DNA of 64,000 bases from JBEVOS01 sp044226655 (GCA_044226655.1 JBGAGO010000007.1:62001-126000), one strand, 5' to 3'. Shown: positions 44,142 through 52,422, counted from the stretch's first letter. Notes: generated from the sequence alone by a model not told the origin. Numbers and translations: made by a program.

Positions 44142-45272
44142 ATGAGAAAGTCAGTGCTCGCCCTAGCGGCGGCCTTGAGCGTCGCGGCGTTCGCCGCCGC
44201 AGACGCGTCCGCGCAGGACGGGCGCGGGCATCGTGAGCGCGGCGGCTGGAGCGATGGCGGCGGTCGCGGCGATGGCGGTCCGCGCGCAGAGCGCGGCGAT
44301 GGTCCGCGCCGCGAAGGCGGTGGCGGCCAGGGCTGGCGTCAGCGCGGCGATGGCGCAGCGCCCCCACAAGCGCCTCAGGCCCCGCAAGCGGTTCAAGCCC
44401 CGCCGAGCGCCCCCGCGCCCCGCTGGGAAGCGCGGCGCGGCGGCGGCGAAGCGCGCCAAGGCGGTGAACGTCAGGGCGGCGGTCCAAGTTTGCGTGGCGG
44501 TCCAAACGGGGCCGATCCGCGCTGGGCGGCGCGGCGCGGCGGGCAAGGCCCGCAAGGCGTCCAAACCCCGCCGAACGGCGGCGCCGCGCCAACATGGGCG
44601 CAGCGCGGCGGCGATAACGGTCGCGGCTTTGCGCAGCGTGGCGGCGACGACAATCGCGGCGGTCCGGACGCACGCGGCGGTCAACGCGGCGGCGATGGAC
44701 GCGCCTGGGGCGACAACGGTAATCGCGGCGGCCCCGATGCGCGCGGCGGCCAGCGCGGCGGCGACGGCCGCGCCTGGGGCGACAACGGCAATCGGGGCAG
44801 GCCCGATGCGCGCGGCGGCCAACGCGGCGATGGACGCGGTTTCGCCGAGCGTGGCGGCGCCGACAATCGCTGGCGCGGCGGCGGCGATCGCGGCAATGAC
44901 CGGCGCTACGCTTCGGACGGCCATTACCGCGGCTATGACGGCTATCGCGGCTATGACCGGCGCTGGGACGATTGGCGGCGCATTCCGCATGGCGGCTATT
45001 TCAACCGCAGCTACGCCTATGATCTCGGCCGCTATTGGGGCGGCTCCTATTATTGGTGGGGCTATTCGGGCTGGCGCCGGCCCTATCGGCCGTACCGCGT
45101 CGGCTACGTGATCCCGTACGACCTCTATTGGGAGCCGGTGCCGTACGACGCCTATTATTACCTGCCCCCGCCGCCCTATGGCTGCGACTACATCATGGTT
45201 GACCGGGACGTGCTGCTGATCTCGCTGACCTCGTTCCTGATCATCGATGCGCTGATCCTGTCCTCGTACTGA
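44142..45272 (+). CDS. RcnB-like secreted protein with Gly/Arg-rich tandem repeats
   Basis: A 376-residue secreted protein. The signal peptide (MRKSVLALAAALSVAAFAAA, cleavage near ASA-Q) is followed by about 230 residues of Gly/Arg/Asp/Asn repeats and then an aromatic-rich C-terminus (RRWDDWRRIPHGGYFNRSY, YYWWGYSGWRRPYRPYR) and a final hydrophobic part (VDRDVLLISLTSFLIIDAL). That C-terminal layout matches the RcnB family, linked to nickel/cobalt homeostasis in enterobacteria; the role here is unknown. A strong terminator follows. Confidence 0.78.
   Translation: MRKSVLALAAALSVAAFAAADASAQDGRGHRERGGWSDGGGRGDGGPRAERGDGPRREGGGGQGWRQRGDGAAPPQAPQAPQAVQAPPSAPAPRWEARRGGGEARQGGERQGGGPSLRGGPNGADPRWAARRGGQGPQGVQTPPNGGAAPTWAQRGGDNGRGFAQRGGDDNRGGPDARGGQRGGDGRAWGDNGNRGGPDARGGQRGGDGRAWGDNGNRGRPDARGGQRGDGRGFAERGGADNRWRGGGDRGNDRRYASDGHYRGYDGYRGYDRRWDDWRRIPHGGYFNRSYAYDLGRYWGGSYYWWGYSGWRRPYRPYRVGYVIPYDLYWEPVPYDAYYYLPPPPYGCDYIMVDRDVLLISLTSFLIIDALILSSY
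44652..44840 (+). repeat. 69-bp tandem repeat inside the RcnB-like gene
   Basis: Two full units (44652-44720 and 44721-44789) code for NRGGPDARGGQRGGDGRAWG plus DNG, and a partial third unit follows (44790 to about 44840, NRGRPDARGGQRGDGRG). The units are nearly identical at the DNA level, which points to recent duplication. Confidence 0.88.
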
Positions 45273-45292
45273 GGCGGGACCACGCGAGCGAG

Positions 45293-45323
45293 ACGCCGCC
45301 CCGCCTCCGCGGGGCGGCGTTTT
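45293..45323 (+). terminator. Rho-independent terminator after the RcnB-like gene
   Basis: A perfect 11-bp stem CGCCGCCCCGC / GCGGGGCGGCG with a CTCC loop is followed by TTTT (45320-45323). It lies 20 bp after the stop and insulates the gene from groESL. Confidence 0.85.
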
Positions 45324-45394
45324 GGGTATTTGGAGAGCCTCCCGGCGGCCGGCGGGCGGTCTGCGGCGGCCCCCAGTTAACGCCCCCGAAAGTC

Positions 45395-45423
45395 CTTGAC
45401 CCTCCTGGGGATGGCCCCTAAAT
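45395..45423 (+). promoter_or_regulatory. Candidate sigma-32 heat-shock promoter of groESL
   Basis: CTTGACC (45395-45401) and CCCCTAAAT (45415-45423), spaced 13 bases, resemble the sigma-32 consensus (CTTGAAA and CCCCAT-T-A). The CIRCE element starts 8 bases downstream, so activation and HrcA repression meet here. Confidence 0.6.
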
Positions 45424-45431
45424 GCGCTCCG

Positions 45432-45458
45432 TTAGCAGCCGGGCAGGACGAGTGCTAA
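45432..45458 (+). promoter_or_regulatory. CIRCE operator (HrcA binding site) of groESL
   Basis: TTAGCAGCC-N9-GAGTGCTAA matches the CIRCE consensus TTAGCACTC-N9-GAGTGCTAA with two changes in the left half and none in the right. HrcA, whose gene is not in the window, should repress groESL from here. A 12-bp stem (CAGCCGGGCAGG 45436-45447 with CCTGCCCGGCTG 45467-45478) overlaps it. Confidence 0.88.
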
Positions 45459-45519
45459 CGGCCTCCCCTGCCCGGCTGCTTTCGCTCATTTGACCCCTAA
45501 GCGATAGCTGGAGGATGGC

Positions 45520-45837
45520 GTGGCAAGTTTTCGTCCGCTGCATGACCGCGTGCTCGTGCGCCGCGTGAAGGAAGAAGAAAAGTCCAAGGGCGGGATCATC
45601 ATTCCCGACACGGCCAAGGAAAAGCCGCAGGAAGGCGAAGTCATCGCCGTCGGCCCCGGCGCCCGCGATGAAGACGGCGAGCGCATCGAACTCGATGTCG
45701 AAGTCGGCGATCGCATCCTGTTCGGCAAATGGTCGGGCACGGAAGTCACCGTCGATGGCGAAGAGCTCCTCATCATGAAGGAGAGCGACATCATGGGCGT
45801 GATCGAAGCCAAGAAGTCCAAGAAGGCGGCAGCCTAA
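45520..45837 (+). CDS. groES: Co-chaperonin GroES
   Basis: The 105-residue lid of the GroEL chaperonin chamber. The start is a GTG at 45520 with GGAGG five bases upstream; a nearby ATG at 45515 is out of frame. It begins (V)ASFRPLHDRVLVRRV, carries the mobile loop KEEEKSKGGIIIPDTAKEKP and ends in a Lys/Ala tail instead of the shorter end of E. coli GroES. It is followed after 38 bp by groEL; both are controlled by the upstream CIRCE and a heat-shock promoter. Confidence 0.98.
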   Translation: MASFRPLHDRVLVRRVKEEEKSKGGIIIPDTAKEKPQEGEVIAVGPGARDEDGERIELDVEVGDRILFGKWSGTEVTVDGEELLIMKESDIMGVIEAKKSKKAAA

Positions 45838-45875
45838 GCGCCGCCGTTCCCCAATCCACGAAGAGGTAGATTCAC

Positions 45876-47522
45876 ATGGCTGCTAAAGTTGTGAACTTTG
45901 GCTCGGACGCCCGTGAGCGCATGCTCCAAGGCGTCGATATCCTTGCCAATGCGGTGAAGGTCACGCTCGGTCCGAAGGGCCGCAACGTCGTGATCGAAAA
46001 GTCCTTCGGCGCCCCGCGCACCACCAAGGACGGCGTCACGGTCGCCAAGGAAATCGAGCTGGAAGACAAGTTCCAGAACATGGGCGCCCAGCTCATCCGC
46101 GAAGTGGCGTCCAAGACCAATGACGAAGCCGGCGACGGCACGACGACGGCGACCGTGCTCGCCCAGGCGATCGTGCGCGAAGGCATGAAGGCCGTGTCCT
46201 CGGGCCGCAATCCGATGGATCTGCGCCGCGGCATCGAGAAGGCGGTTGCGGCGATCGTCGCGGACCTCAAGTCGAAGGCCCAGAAGGTGAAAGGCTCGGC
46301 GGAAATCGCCCAAGTCGGCACCATCTCCGCCAACGGCGACACCGATATCGGCAAGTTCCTCGCCGACGCGATGGCCAAGGTCGGCAATGAAGGCGTCATC
46401 ACCGTCGAAGAAGCCAAATCGCTCGACACCGAACTCGACGTCGTCGAAGGCATGCAATTCGACCGCGGCTATCTCTCTCCGTATTTCATCACCAATGCGG
46501 ACAAGATGGACGCCGTGCTCGAAGAGCCGCTGATCCTGCTGTTCGAAAAGAAGCTGTCTTCGCTTCAGCCGATGCTGCCGATCCTCGAAGCGGTGGTGCA
46601 GAACGGCAAGCCGCTGCTGATCATCGCGGAAGACGTCGAAGGCGAAGCGCTGGCGACCCTCGTGGTCAACAAGCTGCGCGGCGGCCTCAAGGTCGCGGCG
46701 GTGAAGGCGCCGGGCTTCGGCGATCGCCGCAAGGCCATGCTGGAAGACATCGCCATCCTCACGGGCGGCGAAGTCATCAGCGAAGACCTCGGCATCAAGC
46801 TCGAAAACGTTCAGCTGACGCAGCTCGGCCGCGCCAAGAAAGTGGTGATCAAGAAAGAAGACACCACCGTGGTCGACGGCTACGGCGACAAGAAGGACAT
46901 CGAAGGCCGCATCGCGCAGATCCGCGCGCAGATCGAGGAAACCACCTCGGACTACGATAAGGAAAAGCTGCAAGAGCGTCTCGCGAAGCTCGCGGGCGGC
47001 GTGGCCGTGATCAAGGTCGGCGGCGCCACCGAAGTTGAAGTGAAGGAACGCAAGGACCGCGTTGACGACGCGCTGAACGCCACCCGCGCAGCGGTGGAAG
47101 AAGGTATCGTCCCCGGCGGCGGCGTGGCGCTGCTGCGCGCGGCCTTCAAGCTCAACATCAAGGGCGAGAACGAAGACCAGAATGTCGGCATCGCGATCGT
47201 GAAGAAGGCGCTGGAAGCCCCGATCCGTCAGATCGCGGAAAACGCCGGCGTCGAAGGCTCGATCGTGGTCGGCAAGCTGCGTGAATCCAAGGACGAGGTC
47301 CTCGGCTTCAACGCGCAGTCCGAAGAATATGTCGACATGATCAAGGCCGGCATCATCGACCCCGTGAAGGTCGTGCGCACGGCGCTGCAAGACGCGGCGA
47401 GCGTGGCGGGCCTCATCATCACCACCGAAGCCTCCATCGCCGAAGCCCCGAAGAAAGATTCGGGCGCCGGCGGCGGCATGCCCGGCGGCGGCATGGGCGG
47501 CATGGGCGGCATGGACTTCTAA
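45876..47522 (+). CDS. groEL: Chaperonin GroEL
   Basis: The 548-residue ATP-driven chaperonin. Typical blocks include KVTLGPKGRNVVIEKSFGAP, EAGDGTTTATVLAQAI and the GGVAVIKVGGATEVEVKERK element; the tail is the Gly/Met repeat GGGMGGMGGMDF. The ATG at 45876 has an AGAGGT site before it. The last bases form an extended stem with the sequence after the stop (47504-47541). The high usage of preferred codons (AAG, GAA, ATC) fits strong expression. Confidence 0.99.
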   Translation: MAAKVVNFGSDARERMLQGVDILANAVKVTLGPKGRNVVIEKSFGAPRTTKDGVTVAKEIELEDKFQNMGAQLIREVASKTNDEAGDGTTTATVLAQAIVREGMKAVSSGRNPMDLRRGIEKAVAAIVADLKSKAQKVKGSAEIAQVGTISANGDTDIGKFLADAMAKVGNEGVITVEEAKSLDTELDVVEGMQFDRGYLSPYFITNADKMDAVLEEPLILLFEKKLSSLQPMLPILEAVVQNGKPLLIIAEDVEGEALATLVVNKLRGGLKVAAVKAPGFGDRRKAMLEDIAILTGGEVISEDLGIKLENVQLTQLGRAKKVVIKKEDTTVVDGYGDKKDIEGRIAQIRAQIEETTSDYDKEKLQERLAKLAGGVAVIKVGGATEVEVKERKDRVDDALNATRAAVEEGIVPGGGVALLRAAFKLNIKGENEDQNVGIAIVKKALEAPIRQIAENAGVEGSIVVGKLRESKDEVLGFNAQSEEYVDMIKAGIIDPVKVVRTALQDAASVAGLIITTEASIAEAPKKDSGAGGGMPGGGMGGMGGMDF

Positions 47523-47554
47523 GAAGTCTATAAAGCCGCCCATCACCAAAGATG

Positions 47555-47580
47555 GTTTGGATCGCAAGCGCGATCCAAAC
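47555..47580. repeat. Perfect hairpin after groEL
   Basis: GTTTGGATCGC and GCGATCCAAAC pair perfectly over 11 bp with an AAGC loop. It is followed by a copy of the groEL tail sequence GGCGGCATGGACTT (47582-47595), also present at 47505-47518. No T-run follows directly, so it may protect the mRNA 3' region rather than end transcription. Confidence 0.7.
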
Positions 47581-47676
47581 TGGCGGCATGGACTTTTGAC
47601 GACCAACAGGTCGTCATCCCGGACGGGGCGACAAGCCCCGATCCGGGATCGGTCCAACGCCCAGCGCGAACACATC

Positions 47677-47705
47677 AACGGCGGAGCGCAAGCTCCGCCG
47701 TTTTT
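47677..47705 (+). terminator. Rho-independent terminator of groESL
   Basis: AACGGCGGAGC / GCTCCGCCGTT form an 11-bp stem with a GCAA loop, followed by a T-run (to 47705). It is the first strong terminator after groEL and also lies just before the convergent secreted-protein gene. Between groEL and this site lies a partial CCCGG-type repeat (47613-47650). Confidence 0.88.
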
Positions 47706-47720
47706 GCTTGTGGTCGGAGC

Positions 47721-48239
47721 TTAAAGCCGCTGCTCCAGCCCGAAGAAATGGCACGCGTCCAGCGCTGTGGCGAAGCCGCCGATAGCGTCGTGATAGACGC
47801 CGGGGCCGAGAGCTTCGTCGGCGGTGACGGCGGAGGCTTCGGCGTCGTCGAAGCTCGCGGCGAGCGCGACGGCGAGGCCGGTCAAACGCGCCTCATCACG
47901 CGCTCGCACCTGCGCGCGCTCATCCCGGCTCATCGCCGAAATCATCGGGCGCAGCCGATCGGCGATGAAACCGCCCGCGCCATTCATGTTGCACATCATC
48001 GGCCGTAGCGCCGATGTCATGGCCGCGCGATCGACATCCGGCGCGGACAAGCGGCGGCCAAAGGCTGCGTATTGATCGACGAGCAGATTGCCCATCGTCG
48101 CGCCTGGGGAAACATGCATGCGCCCATCGGAGCCCATCGCGCTCGGCGCTACGGGGCGCGCAAGACGCTCCGGCGTCTGAGCGACGGCGCCTAGCGCCAG
48201 CATGGTCAGCGCCGCGCATGCCATGACACGCTTGCTCAT
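47721..48239 (-). CDS. Secreted protein of unknown function
   Basis: A 172-residue protein with a Sec signal peptide (MSKRVMACAALTMLALGAVAQ). The mature part is mostly helical with two Cys (MMCNMNGAGG and ALDACHFFGL) that could form a disulfide. I recognise no domain. It is monocistronic: groESL ends convergently on one side and the M24-like gene starts divergently on the other. Confidence 0.7.
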   Translation of the reverse strand: MSKRVMACAALTMLALGAVAQTPERLARPVAPSAMGSDGRMHVSPGATMGNLLVDQYAAFGRRLSAPDVDRAAMTSALRPMMCNMNGAGGFIADRLRPMISAMSRDERAQVRARDEARLTGLAVALAASFDDAEASAVTADEALGPGVYHDAIGGFATALDACHFFGLEQRL

Positions 48240-48374
48240 GTTCCCTCCCGCATCGTTTTCGCTGCGTCCCTGTCGTCACCTATCCGCGCGAAGACCGCGG
48301 TCAGCAAGCGCGATCTGCGGCGTCAAAGACGGCTGCTCGTGGCGAATCTCGGCGCGCCGTTCTAAGGTGCAGCC

Positions 48375-49076
48375 ATGACCGTAACGTCTGATATGAGCGA
48401 GGCCGCCCGCACGGCCCGCCTCATCGCCGCTGAAGAGCGTGCGCTGGCGCTGCTTGCGGCGATCGAAGCCGCCGGCATCGTCGCGCCCGGGCGCAGCGAG
48501 AGCGCGGTCGATGCCGATATCGCCGCCCTCGCAGAGCAAAAGTTCGGCGTCGCGCGCCATTGGCACAAGCGTCTCGTGCGCGCCGGGCTCAATACGCTGT
48601 GCGTGTTCGCCGATCAGCCGCCCGAGCGCGTGATCGGCGCGCGCGACACCGTCTATCTCGATCTCGGCCCGGTGTTCGAAGACTGGGAGGCCGATGTCGG
48701 CCAGACCTATGCGCTCGGCGAAGATGAAGCGCGCCGCGCGCTGGTCGCGGCCCTGCCGATCGTGTTCGACGAAGTGTGCGCCCACGCCCGCGCCCATCCC
48801 GACATCACGGGCGCCGCGCTCTACGCGTTCGCGTGCGCGGCCGCTGAAGCACGCGGCTACATTTTCGGCGGCGACATCGCCGGCCACACCATCGGCGAGT
48901 TTCCGCACGTCACCTGGCCAGGCGAAAAGGATCACCAGCGCATCGCCCCAGCCAATCCCACGCGCCTCAGCGATCCCGACGCCTTCGGCCGCCCGCGCCA
49001 TTGGATCGTGGAAATCCACCTCCTCGCGCCCGACCGCAGCTTCGGCGGCTTCTACGAGCGCCTGCTGCGACGCTGA
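48375..49076 (+). CDS. M24 family metallopeptidase-like protein
   Basis: A 233-residue protein with the pita-bread fold of methionine aminopeptidase and prolidase relatives. The expected metal ligands can be traced: YLDLGPVFEDWEADVGQTY (two Asp), HTIGEFPH (His), WIVEIHL (Glu) and GGFYERLL (Glu). It has no extra N-terminal domain, so it is closer to short M24 proteins than to prolidase. An activity on X-Pro or other peptides is possible; some relatives are not peptidases. A second ATG at 48393 could also be the start. Confidence 0.83.
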   Translation: MTVTSDMSEAARTARLIAAEERALALLAAIEAAGIVAPGRSESAVDADIAALAEQKFGVARHWHKRLVRAGLNTLCVFADQPPERVIGARDTVYLDLGPVFEDWEADVGQTYALGEDEARRALVAALPIVFDEVCAHARAHPDITGAALYAFACAAAEARGYIFGGDIAGHTIGEFPHVTWPGEKDHQRIAPANPTRLSDPDAFGRPRHWIVEIHLLAPDRSFGGFYERLLRR

Positions 49077-49088
49077 GTGAGAGCGTTT

Positions 49089-49222
49089 CCTCCCCCGTTT
49101 ACGAGGGAGGTGGCGAGCGTCAGCGAACCGGAGGGGAACCGCAAGCGCCGACCGTCCAGGAACTTGCCTCCCCCTCGGTCACGCGGCTTCGCCGCGCGAC
49201 AGCTCCCCCGTAAACGGGGGAA
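49089..49222. repeat. Two-armed palindromic element between the M24 and parE genes
   Basis: The left arm has CTCCCCC-GTTTAC-GAGGGAG, AGGTGGCGAGCG...CCGGAGGGG. The inverted right arm ends CTCCCCC-GTAAAC-GGGGGA and contains the stem GTCGCGCGGC-gaa-GCCGCGTGAC (on the minus strand) with GAGGGGG. This is the clearest example of the AGGTGG arm facing the AGCTGTC arm. Confidence 0.88.
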
Positions 49223-49243
49223 CAAACTGCGGCGGCGCCGCAC

Positions 49244-49543
49244 TCACTCTTCGATGAAAAAATCCGGCCCGATGTCGCGCGCGCCGTGGAGGACGCGGAT
49301 CAGTTCGACGCCATCCGTCAAAGGCAGATAGAACAGCATGTAAGGCCGCAAGGGAAACGAGCGCAGGCCTTGCCGAAGATCGGCCCGCTCGCGACCAGCG
49401 TAAGGATGATCGGCCAGAAGCTTCAGCGCCGAATCGATCTTGTCGAGCAGACGATCCGCGGCGAGCGGGCTCTTGTTTCCGTAGTAGAGCGCGAGATCCA
49501 CAATATCGGCGCGCGCACGACGGGTGCGAAAGATGACGCTCAC
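49244..49543 (-). CDS. ParE/RelE superfamily toxin
   Basis: A 99-residue toxin of the ParE type (RARADIVDLALYYGNKSPLAAD, then the core LRPYMLFYLPLTDGVELIRVLHGARDI). ParE toxins poison DNA gyrase; RelE relatives cut mRNA, and the sequence fits ParE better because of the GARDI C-terminus. The start is a GTG at 49543 that overlaps the antitoxin stop by 4 bp. It converges on the M24 gene with a palindromic element between. Confidence 0.88.
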   Translation of the reverse strand: MSVIFRTRRARADIVDLALYYGNKSPLAADRLLDKIDSALKLLADHPYAGRERADLRQGLRSFPLRPYMLFYLPLTDGVELIRVLHGARDIGPDFFIEE

Positions 49544-49797
49544 TCTGCGGCCGCGCGCCCGGCGAGTCTCTCAGCCACCTCACGGCGAATATCGTCTATG
49601 TCCCATTCCTCGAACGGGCCTTCCAGGCCTTCGGCGATGGCGGCTTTGAGGGCTTGGTGTTTTTCGGCCCAGGCGGCGGCCTTGCGGTCGAGATCGACGA
49701 GGGCGGCGCGGAAAATCGCCAGATCGTCCTCGAAATGGCCGCTCGCGCGCAGCCGCGCGAGGACAGCCTCAAGCTCGGGCGGGAGCGGAATATCCAT
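49540..49797 (-). CDS. ParD-like antitoxin
   Basis: An 85-residue protein before the ParE-type gene in the same operon. It has a short ribbon-helix-helix-like N-terminus (PLPPELEAVLARLRASGHFEDDLAIFR) and an acidic helical C-terminus (EGPFEEWDIDDIRREVAERL) that would wrap the toxin. The N-terminus is less regular than classical ParD, so the assignment rests partly on position. It should repress its own promoter in the 87-bp gap before the divergent DUF418 gene. Confidence 0.8.
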   Translation of the reverse strand: MDIPLPPELEAVLARLRASGHFEDDLAIFRAALVDLDRKAAAWAEKHQALKAAIAEGLEGPFEEWDIDDIRREVAERLAGRAAAE

Positions 49798-49884
49798 TAG
49801 CCGAGCCTATCACGACCGTCATCAAGGGTCATCCGGCTTGACCGAGCGCACGGCTTGGCCACTTTCCCCGCGAGGGAGGCGGCG

Positions 49885-51141
49885 ATGACCACACAGACAA
49901 ACGACGCACGCCAAGTCAGCATCGACGCCGTGCGCGGCTTTGCGGTGCTGGGCATTCTGCTGATGAACATCGTGGGCATGGGCATGCCCGCCTTCGCTTA
50001 TATCGATCCGAACTATTATGGCGGCGCGACCGACGCCGATCTCTGGACTTGGGCCGTCAATTTCGTGCTGACCGACGGCAAGATGCGCGGGCTGTTCACG
50101 ATGCTGTTCGGCGCCAGCGCGCTGCTGATCGCCGACCGCGCCGAAGGCGGCCGCCTCGGGCCGATCTCGACGCATTATCGGCGCATGGTCTGGCTGTTCG
50201 TGTTCGGCATGATCCATGCCTATTTGCTGTGGTGGGGCGATATTCTGGTCTGCTACGCGCTGGCGGGCCTGTTCATTTTTCCGCTCCGCAACGTGAGCCC
50301 GCGCCTGCTCATCATCATCGGCGCGGTCGTGCTGGCGGCGCTGCTCGCCTTCATGGTCTATGCCGGCCTCGCGCTCGAACAAATGCACGCCGCGGCCGTC
50401 GCGCCCGGCGCGCCGCAAGCGGCGATCGATGCATGGACGCGCGCGAGCTTCACCTTGGCGCCGCCGGCCGAGCTGGGCGTGCAGCAGATTCAAGGCTTCC
50501 GCGGCGGCTTCCTCGAAGCGCTGGCGGCGCGCACGCAGATGGCGATCCTGCTGCAGACGGCCTTCATGCCCGTCTCGCTGGTCGAAGCCATCGCGCAGAT
50601 GCTGATCGGCATGGGGCTTTACCGGCTGGGCTTTTTCTCGCTGCGCTGGACCACGCGCGGCTATCTCATCATGGCGGCGATCGGCTATCTGATCGCGGCG
50701 CCCTTCACCGCCTGGCTGGCCTGGCGTGCGGCTGCAAGCGGTTTCGAGCCCATCACGCTCAATTACAGCGATACGTGGAGCGCGCTGCCGCGCCCCTTCA
50801 TCGCGCTGGCGCATGCGAGCGTCATCCTCCTCATCGTGCGCGCCGGCGCCTTCGCCTGGTTCATGCGCAAGCTGACGGCAGCGGGCCGGATGGCGCTGTC
50901 GAACTATCTGGCGAGTTCGATCATCACGACCTTCGTGTTTTGCGGCTTCGGCCTTGGGCTCTACGGCGCGCTGAGCCGGGCCGAATTGCTGTGGGTGGTC
51001 GCCGGCGTGTGGGCCTTCATCCTGATCTGGAGCGAGCCCTGGATGAAGCGCTTCCATTACGGGCCGTTCGAATGGGCGTGGCGCTCGCTTGTGCAATGGC
51101 GCCTGCAGCCCTGGCGCAAGCGCGCGCCCGCCCCGGCCTGA
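49885..51141 (+). CDS. DUF418 family integral membrane protein
   Basis: A 418-residue membrane protein with about ten hydrophobic helices. The start of the family is clear: SIDAVRGFAVLGILLMNIVG, then RGLFTMLFGASALLIADRAE; the C-terminal DUF418 part has SNYLASSIITTFVFCGFGL and LWSEPWMKRFHYGPFEWAWR (read as ILIWSEPWMKRF). A GGGAGG ribosome binding site lies before the ATG at 49885. Related proteins resemble acyltransferases of the membrane type, but their function is not settled. It precedes the histidine kinase gene by 151 bp. Confidence 0.9.
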   Translation: MTTQTNDARQVSIDAVRGFAVLGILLMNIVGMGMPAFAYIDPNYYGGATDADLWTWAVNFVLTDGKMRGLFTMLFGASALLIADRAEGGRLGPISTHYRRMVWLFVFGMIHAYLLWWGDILVCYALAGLFIFPLRNVSPRLLIIIGAVVLAALLAFMVYAGLALEQMHAAAVAPGAPQAAIDAWTRASFTLAPPAELGVQQIQGFRGGFLEALAARTQMAILLQTAFMPVSLVEAIAQMLIGMGLYRLGFFSLRWTTRGYLIMAAIGYLIAAPFTAWLAWRAAASGFEPITLNYSDTWSALPRPFIALAHASVILLIVRAGAFAWFMRKLTAAGRMALSNYLASSIITTFVFCGFGLGLYGALSRAELLWVVAGVWAFILIWSEPWMKRFHYGPFEWAWRSLVQWRLQPWRKRAPAPA

Positions 51142-51292
51142 CGCGCATCGATCGTCTCCACGCGCCCGCTCAGCGGGTCAAACGCCGCGATTTCGCGACG
51201 AATGGGCGGAGCGGAGCGACGAACCGCCAAGCGAGTCAGTCGCCGATTTCGTAGGCTGACCGCCGGTCGGGGCGCGGAAGGAACGTTCGGTT

Positions 51293-52393
51293 ATGGGCCT
51301 CGTGAGCCCGCGCAAGGTGCTGAGCTCGCGCACGCGCGAGTTCATTCTGTTTCAGGGCGTGTTCTGGGGCCTGTTCCTGCTGATGCGGGCGGCCGCCTCG
51401 GCGCGTTATTACCCGGAGCTGTTCTGGGCCTTCATGGCGCCGCGCGTCGCCGTGGTGCTGGTCTATGTCGCGGGCACGACCATTGTCCATCTCATCCTAC
51501 GGCGCGTGGCGTGGCGACCCGTGCACAAGATGGGCCTAGCGCTTGCGCTCTGCGCGGCGCTGATTTTCCCCATGCACGTCATCGAAGGCGCGCTGACCCG
51601 CCTTTACGCGCCGCCCAATTGGCCGAGCGAGCAATTCCTCGACTACGTCTCGCAATTCGGCTGGGTGTTCGTGATGTGGGCCGGCTATTATCTCGCGCTC
51701 GATCACGCCTATGAGGCGCGCCGCCAGGCCGATGAAGCGGGCCGCGCGCAGGCCGAAGCGCACGCCGCGCAGCTCAAAATGCTGCGCTATCAGCTCAACC
51801 CGCATTTCCTGTTCAACAGCCTCAACGCGATCTCGACGCTCGTGCTGGAAAAGCGCAACGGCGACGCCGAAAACATGATCCTCAAATTGTCGCGCTTCCT
51901 GCGCCACATGATCGACACCGATCCCGATCAATTCTCGCGGCTGGCCGATGAGGCGGCGATCCAGAGCCTCTATTTGCAGATCGAGGCCGAGCGCTTCGGC
52001 GACCGCCTGCGCGTGATCTGCGAGGTGCCGGCCGAGCTGCACGATTGCCTGGTGCCCTCGCTCATCATTCAGCCCGCGGTGGAAAACGCCATCAAGCATG
52101 GCGTCGCCCATTGCGCGGGCGTGGGGCGCATCCGCATCGCCTGCGCACAGCACGGCGAGCGGCTCATCACCGTAATCGAAGACAATGGCCCTGGCCCGCC
52201 GCCGTCGATCACAGGCAAGGGCGTGGGCCTGCGCAACACCAAGGCGCGGCTCGCAGCCATCTATGGCGACGACGCCAGCGTCACGCTCGCCCCGCGCCCC
52301 GAAGGCGGCGCGCGCGTGACGCTCGACGTGCCGCTCCAGCGCGCCTTCGCGCGCAAGCGCGCACCTGCTTGCGCCGAGGACGCGCGCCGCTAG
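51293..52393 (+). CDS. LytS/YehU-type sensor histidine kinase
   Basis: A 366-residue kinase with four N-terminal membrane helices (to about residue 145), a short coiled coil and the His_kinase domain with the phospho-accepting His in LRYQLNPHFLFNSLNAISTL, followed by an HATPase domain (PAVENAIKHGV, EDNGPGPP, GVGLRNTKARLA). Such kinases normally pair with a LytTR-type response regulator encoded next to them; none is here, so it is an orphan in this window. The ATG follows a GGAAGGAAC site. NhaA follows after 29 bp. Confidence 0.93.
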   Translation: MGLVSPRKVLSSRTREFILFQGVFWGLFLLMRAAASARYYPELFWAFMAPRVAVVLVYVAGTTIVHLILRRVAWRPVHKMGLALALCAALIFPMHVIEGALTRLYAPPNWPSEQFLDYVSQFGWVFVMWAGYYLALDHAYEARRQADEAGRAQAEAHAAQLKMLRYQLNPHFLFNSLNAISTLVLEKRNGDAENMILKLSRFLRHMIDTDPDQFSRLADEAAIQSLYLQIEAERFGDRLRVICEVPAELHDCLVPSLIIQPAVENAIKHGVAHCAGVGRIRIACAQHGERLITVIEDNGPGPPPSITGKGVGLRNTKARLAAIYGDDASVTLAPRPEGGARVTLDVPLQRAFARKRAPACAEDARR

Positions 52394-52422
52394 GGTCCCG
52401 CCTCCGGTGAAAGGAGGCGGGC

